Below, one piece after another: positions 60,280 through 64,000 of a DNA stretch of 64,000 bases. Position numbers and translations under genes: made by a program. Source of the stretch: Paraburkholderia antibiotica (GTDB lineage Bacteria > Pseudomonadota > Gammaproteobacteria > Burkholderiales > Burkholderiaceae); the NCBI RefSeq assembly GCF_012927125.1, contig NZ_JABBFZ010000025.1, forward strand, positions 1 through 64,000, written 5' to 3'. The notes below the pieces were generated by a model. It saw only the letters and a program-made list of their open reading frames with translations. It did no database searches and had not been told where the DNA came from. The first letter of the stretch is position 1. Every line of letters starts with the position of its first letter.

Positions 60280-60957
60280 CTCATTCCCTGGTGATGGATA
60301 CACCTGCACAAAGGCCGCTTTTGCGAGTCGCGCGCGCTGGGGATTGAATAGTCCGCACCGCACTCGGGGACACGCCGCGGTTGCATGGACAGCTTTCTGC
60401 CGATTCTTTCTGTCGATTATTAATTCAAAATACTTTCGATGAAATTTCTAATAACTTTCGATAAAAGATTTTTGAATGGCCAAAGAAATTCCCTGCCGAT
60501 TTAGATCGACATTTCAAGAGGGATTTAAAATTGAATCTTTCCGATGCTTACAGCAAAAAGGAAAATAGGTGGTGAGATGGCGTTTTGTCAAGGATCGCCG
60601 ATTGATTATGCGATTCGAGCGCGGCGGGGGGCGAAGCGAGTCGACGTGGCCTTGCGGTGCAGCAGGGACGCGGGCCCCGCTGGTGGGCGCTGCTGGATGG
60701 GCTTGTGTGCTGTTTATCCGAAGTGCATTAAATAATGGAATGCGTGCGGCAATGTTTCTGAGATGTTTTTCGGAATTATTTCCGCTACGATTAATCGTGA
60801 GAATGGTAAATTTAACCGGCGATAATTGAAGAAAATTAAGGATTTAAAGTGGATGGCGGAGCGTAAAGTGCCGGGATGTTTTTTGAAGCGTGAGAAGCCG
60901 GCGATCCTGTCGAGCCGGCTTGTGGCGATTCATCTGCCGCAAGCCGGCTCGGTGCCG
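60280..60957. other. AT-rich intergenic region with a 22-bp-period direct repeat
   Basis: No gene is supported in these 678 bases. Around 60420-60550 it is far more AT-rich than the window average. ACTTTCGAT-AAA occurs twice, at 60432 and 60454, exactly 22 bases (two helical turns) apart, about 150-185 bases upstream of the S10-like gene; this could be a regulator site. Frames of 60-85 codons further on have no family features. Confidence 0.5.
60912..60950 (-). terminator. Hairpin downstream of the trehalase gene
   Basis: GAGCCGGCTTGTGGC (60912-60926) and GCCGCAAGCCGGCTC (60936-60950) pair at 14 of 15 positions with a 9-base loop, 7 bases past the trehalase stop. A strong stem, but without a clear T-run on either side. 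Confidence 0.6.
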
Positions 60958-62703
60958 TCACTGCCCGTTGCCGTACAGATCGAGCAGCATCAGCGTCACG
61001 CCATTGGTCCAGCCGAAGCCGTCCTGCAACGGATATTCGCCGCCGCCGCCACCGCCTTCTCCCGCTCCTTCAACCACATATTTCTCGACCAGCTTCTGCT
61101 GCGTCTTGTAGACGTTCTCGACGTCCGCGAGAAAGCGCGTGCCGATCGGCTTCGCGAGATCGGCGCGTCCATAGCGCTTGAGTCCCTGAATCGCGATCCA
61201 GTGCAGCGGCGCCCAACCGTTTGGCGCATCCCATTGCTGCGTGGTGTTGTAGGTCGACGTCGTGAGTCCGCCGTCCTTGAGCAGCACGTTCTGCACGGTC
61301 TGAGCCGTCTTCCACGCACGATCGGGCCAGGCCACGCCGGCCATCAGCGGATACAGCATCGCCGGCGTCTGGTTGTCGCGTGCGCGTCCGAGTTGCCAGT
61401 CGTAATCACCGTAATAGCCCTTGCTATTCCACAGATAGCGGTTGATGCCCTCCGCGCGCTTCGTCGCATAGCCGATGAACTGCGCGACGCAGCCGAAGTC
61501 GCGCGTGAGGGCGCAGCCGCGTGCGATCGTCGTCTCGAGATGGAATAGCAGGCTGTTCAGATCGACCGGAATGATCGACGTGGTGCGCACGGTCGCGAGG
61601 GTCTGGTTGTCGCCGAACCAGCGCGAGCTGAAATCCCAACCGCTTTCGGCCGTCGCGCGCAGATCGCGATAGACCTCGTTGGCCGGCCGCCCGCTTGCCT
61701 GCTGCGCGGTCTGCACGTCCTCGAGATACGATTCGTTGCGCGGCGTGTCCAGCTCGTCCCAGTAACGGTTCAGCACCGTGCCGTCTTTCAGCACGACCAC
61801 GTTGCGTGTCGCGCCGCCGCGCGGCGTGCTGCCGGCGCCTTGCATCCAGTACGCGTGTTCCTTGCGCAGCGCAGGCAGGTACTTCTGATAAACCGTATTG
61901 CCTTCTTTCTGCGCGGCGAGTTCGACCATGTACGAATAGAACGGCGGCTGCGAGCGACTCAGATAATAGGTGCGATTGCCGTTCGGAATATGGCCGAAGG
62001 TATTGATCAGGTACGCGAAGTTGTCGAGCATGTCGTCGACGAGATCTTCGTGGCCCGACTCCTGCAGCCCGAGCATCGTGAAGTAGGTGTCCCAGTAGTA
62101 GCCTTCGCGAAAGCGGCCGCCGGGCACTACATACGGTTTGGGCAACGGGATTAGCGAACTGTAGTCGGGTGCGCTGGTGGTCGTGCGCGTGAGCCCGGAC
62201 CACAGCCAGTCGATATGATCGCGCAGGCTCTGGTTGGGCGGCGGCGTGATGCTTTGATCGGGCGGCGGCGTGAAGTACTGGTTCACGAAGGTCTTCAGCG
62301 AAAAATTCGGCTGATTCTTTTGTGATTCGTACAACTGCACGATGGTTGCGGGGTCGCCGTTGGGTGTCGAGTCGACGAAGGTCTTCTGATCGTCGAAGAT
62401 CTGCGCGGTCTGCACGGCGACGAACAGATCGCCGTACAGGATGTCGGGCGCGGGCGGCAGCGGCGCGCCGACCTGAGTATCGGCGAGACAACTCGCGGAC
62501 GCGAAGACGAGCGTGGCGATACAGGTCGCGCTCAGCGCGATTCGCGAATGCCGGCGCATCGAGCGCGTTTCGTGACTTTCGTGACTTCGCGAAAGAGAGA
62601 AGCGTGGCGTCAATGCGTAAAGCGCGCGAAGCGGTGCGGCGCCGAATGACGCGTTGTTGTTCGACGCCGCCGCGTCGCTGCGAGACAGTGACAGGATGCT
62701 CAT
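60958..62703 (-). CDS. treA: Periplasmic alpha,alpha-trehalase (GH37)
   Basis: A 581-residue glycoside hydrolase that splits trehalose into two glucose molecules in the periplasm. Both trehalase signatures are present: [15 protein letters not shown] and [10 protein letters not shown], and catalytic-region elements such as [11 protein letters not shown] and the C-terminal [15 protein letters not shown]. The N-terminus is unusual: about 75 residues precede the recognisable signal segment ([21 protein letters not shown]). The ATG at 62703 has a very good TTGGAGG site; an internal ATG at 62559 would give a normal signal peptide but lacks one. The mature part includes a [15 protein letters not shown] repeat. 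Confidence 0.93.
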   Translation of the reverse strand: MSILSLSRSDAAASNNNASFGAAPLRALYALTPRFSLSRSHESHETRSMRRHSRIALSATCIATLVFASASCLADTQVGAPLPPAPDILYGDLFVAVQTAQIFDDQKTFVDSTPNGDPATIVQLYESQKNQPNFSLKTFVNQYFTPPPDQSITPPPNQSLRDHIDWLWSGLTRTTTSAPDYSSLIPLPKPYVVPGGRFREGYYWDTYFTMLGLQESGHEDLVDDMLDNFAYLINTFGHIPNGNRTYYLSRSQPPFYSYMVELAAQKEGNTVYQKYLPALRKEHAYWMQGAGSTPRGGATRNVVVLKDGTVLNRYWDELDTPRNESYLEDVQTAQQASGRPANEVYRDLRATAESGWDFSSRWFGDNQTLATVRTTSIIPVDLNSLLFHLETTIARGCALTRDFGCVAQFIGYATKRAEGINRYLWNSKGYYGDYDWQLGRARDNQTPAMLYPLMAGVAWPDRAWKTAQTVQNVLLKDGGLTTSTYNTTQQWDAPNGWAPLHWIAIQGLKRYGRADLAKPIGTRFLADVENVYKTQQKLVEKYVVEGAGEGGGGGGEYPLQDGFGWTNGVTLMLLDLYGNGQ

Positions 62704-63081
62704 GGTGCCTCCAAGGTGGATGGGCATTGCACTGGTCTCTTCGCTTGCCATTCGATGCCGTCTCCCGACGGCATACGCGTCCGGCACGAGGCGGCCGGAT
62801 CAAAGGCTTCGGAAGCATCGCACGCTTTCGAAGCGGCAGGCAACTGCGATGCACCCTATTCGGCATGCATTCAGCGTGCGGATTGCGTGAGGAGGAATGG
62901 AGAAGCGCAGCGATGTACTGGCGTGGACTTCGTTAATTGAACCAATAGCGAACCAATAGCGAAGCAATAGAAGCGTCGTGTGGATGCGCGACCGCGAAAG
63001 AAACATCCTGCAGAGCAAGCGACATACCCGCACCAGTCGTTTATCGAACTGGCGCAGGTACGCAAGAGAACATCGGGGAAA
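62704..63081. other. Intergenic region upstream of trehalase
   Basis: No gene seen in these 378 bases. It contains an 11-bp tandem repeat (AACCAATAGCG at 62940 and 62951, then a degenerate AAGCAATAG copy to about 62972). The end near 63080 follows the stop of the binding-protein gene. Confidence 0.45.
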
Positions 63082-63885
63082 TTACTGAGCGATAGGCTGG
63101 GTCACGTCGGTACCGAACCAATGCATCGAGATCTTTTTCAGCGTGCCGTCCTGCTTCATTTGGGTCAGCGCATCGTCCAGTGCTTTGGCGAACTTCGGAT
63201 TGTCCTTGCGGAACGGGATGCCCATTTCCTGATCGGCGCCCTTCAGCACCGCGCCGATACGCAGCGGCAATTGCGAGTTCTTGATGATGTACGGCAGCAT
63301 CAGGCGGTCGTCGATCGTTGCATCGATACGCTTCGCCGCGAGATCGCGCAGCTTTTCAGGTGCGCCCGGATAGGTCAGCACGTTGATGCCTGGGACCGCG
63401 CGAGCCATCTGGTCGTAGTTGGTGCCGAGCGTGACACCGATCTTCTTGTCGCCCTTGAATTCCTCCAGCGATTTGAATTCGCGTTTGTCATCGGCCCGTT
63501 GGATCAACTGCGCGGCCGAATACGTATACGGCTGGCTGAAATCGAGAATCTGCTTGCGTTGCGGCGTAATGGTGACCTGATTGACGATGACGTCGAACTT
63601 GCCGCTTTGCAGCGCCGCGATAATGCCGCTCCACTCGGTCGGAATGAACTCCGGTTTCACGCCGAGCTTCGCCGCGACTGCCTTGGCGACATCGACATCG
63701 AAGCCTTCGAGCTGGCCATCTTTATTGCGGGAGTCGAACGGCGGATAGGTGCCTTCGAGACCGATCTTCAGAACACCGGCCCGTTTGACCGAGTCGAGCA
63801 GATCCTCGGCATGGGCGGCGACAGCGGTGAAGCTGAAGGACGCAAGGGCCAGCGCGTTGATGAGCAGCAGCTTCGAAAATTTCAT
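63082..63885 (-). CDS. Periplasmic amino-acid binding protein (cystine/FliY type)
   Basis: A 267-residue solute-binding protein with a signal peptide (LLINALALASFSFTAVAAHA). Family 3 signatures: VLKIGLEGTYPPFDSRNKDG, LEGFDVDVAKAVAAKLGVKP and FIPTEWSGIIAALQSGKFDV, then VNQVTITPQRKQILDFSQPY. The sequence is closest in character to cystine/polar amino-acid binding proteins. The ATG at 63885 follows AGGAGACACTCA. No permease or ATPase follows on this strand; transport partners, if linked, would have to lie upstream beyond the window. Confidence 0.9.
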   Translation of the reverse strand: MKFSKLLLINALALASFSFTAVAAHAEDLLDSVKRAGVLKIGLEGTYPPFDSRNKDGQLEGFDVDVAKAVAAKLGVKPEFIPTEWSGIIAALQSGKFDVIVNQVTITPQRKQILDFSQPYTYSAAQLIQRADDKREFKSLEEFKGDKKIGVTLGTNYDQMARAVPGINVLTYPGAPEKLRDLAAKRIDATIDDRLMLPYIIKNSQLPLRIGAVLKGADQEMGIPFRKDNPKFAKALDDALTQMKQDGTLKKISMHWFGTDVTQPIAQ

Positions 63886-64000
63886 TGAGTGTCTCCTCTG
63901 TGCTTGAGTATCGGTCTATGTAATGCAACGACGTCCCGATCGGCAAATTGCTTCGGGCTACTCGCGAAGGATGAAGCCTGGTGTGGCGTCTTCGCGGTAT

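Noticed and set aside
60826-61548. 240-codon forward ORF
   Set aside because: Most of it is antisense to the trehalase gene, whose both family signatures are intact; the rest lies over a hairpin.
1-64000. CRISPR arrays, tRNA or rRNA genes, prophage
   Set aside because: None seen by eye: no regularly spaced direct repeats with unique spacers, no cloverleaf recognised, no phage structural genes apart from T6SS tail-like components.

Overview
The window is high-GC chromosomal DNA whose gene content points to a Burkholderiales bacterium, most likely Paraburkholderia or a close relative: a full Burkholderia-type T6SS with TagJ and TagK accessories, RcsB-like regulators next to chaperone-usher fimbriae, and a Dau-like D-amino-acid module. 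The species is inferred from gene content only.

Layout. (1) 1-120 is the end of an IS3-family element reading leftward out of the window. It has removed the 5' end of an RcsB-like response regulator (121-747). A paralogous, intact regulator follows at 1225-1875. (2) 2128-7058 is a chaperone-usher fimbrial operon: major pilin, chaperone, usher, second pilin. Directly downstream, apparently in the same transcript, are two T6SS-like membrane genes (7086-9439): a short DotU/TssL protein and a protein that looks like a shrunken, Walker-A-less TssM fused to an OmpA domain. (3) 9651-26232 is the forward arm of a T6SS: tssB, tssC, hcp, tssJ, tssK, tssL, tssM, vgrG, PAAR and an rhs gene whose toxin tip seems to be lost. 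(4) 26137-35073, reverse strand, is the second arm, transcribed tagK-tagJ-tssE-tssF-tssG-tssA. It continues into a fimbrial tip-adhesin-like gene and a Skp1-type GlcNAc-transferase-like gene. (5) clpV (35378-38071) is divergent from tagK. All thirteen TssA-M components are present. (6) 38374-43150 holds small membrane ORFs, a large hybrid histidine kinase (38907-42272) and nearly 1 kb of gene-poor DNA. (7) 43256-47292 holds envelope and lipid genes: PLDc_N/SHOCT protein, lipoprotein, phospholipase-D lipoprotein, seven-helix CREST-like protein. (8) 47381-51427 is a D-amino-acid (arginine-like) module: DauR-like regulator, DauB/OCD-like enzyme, periplasmic binding protein, DadA/DauA-like dehydrogenase. 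(9) 51548-63885 is mixed: duplicated His-rich lipoprotein, AI-2E-type exporter, AraC regulator with a VOC protein, CobW GTPase with a 150-bp partial duplicate of itself, Tat-exported metallo-beta-lactamase-fold protein, EF-hand protein, S10 carboxypeptidase-like lipoprotein, trehalase, and a cystine-type binding protein.

How it may work together. The fimbrial genes and both T6SS arms seem to form one composite surface/injection island. T6SS-type membrane proteins sit in the fimbrial operon, a fimbrial adhesin sits in the T6SS operon, and a TTTGGG-N6-CCCAT palindrome lies upstream of the pilin operon, upstream of tssB and between tagK and clpV. The fimbria-linked mini DotU/TssM-OmpA pair and the shared operator are the most interesting observations. 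The kinase at 39-42 kb and the response regulators at 0-2 kb could be the controlling phosphorelay, but that link is inference.
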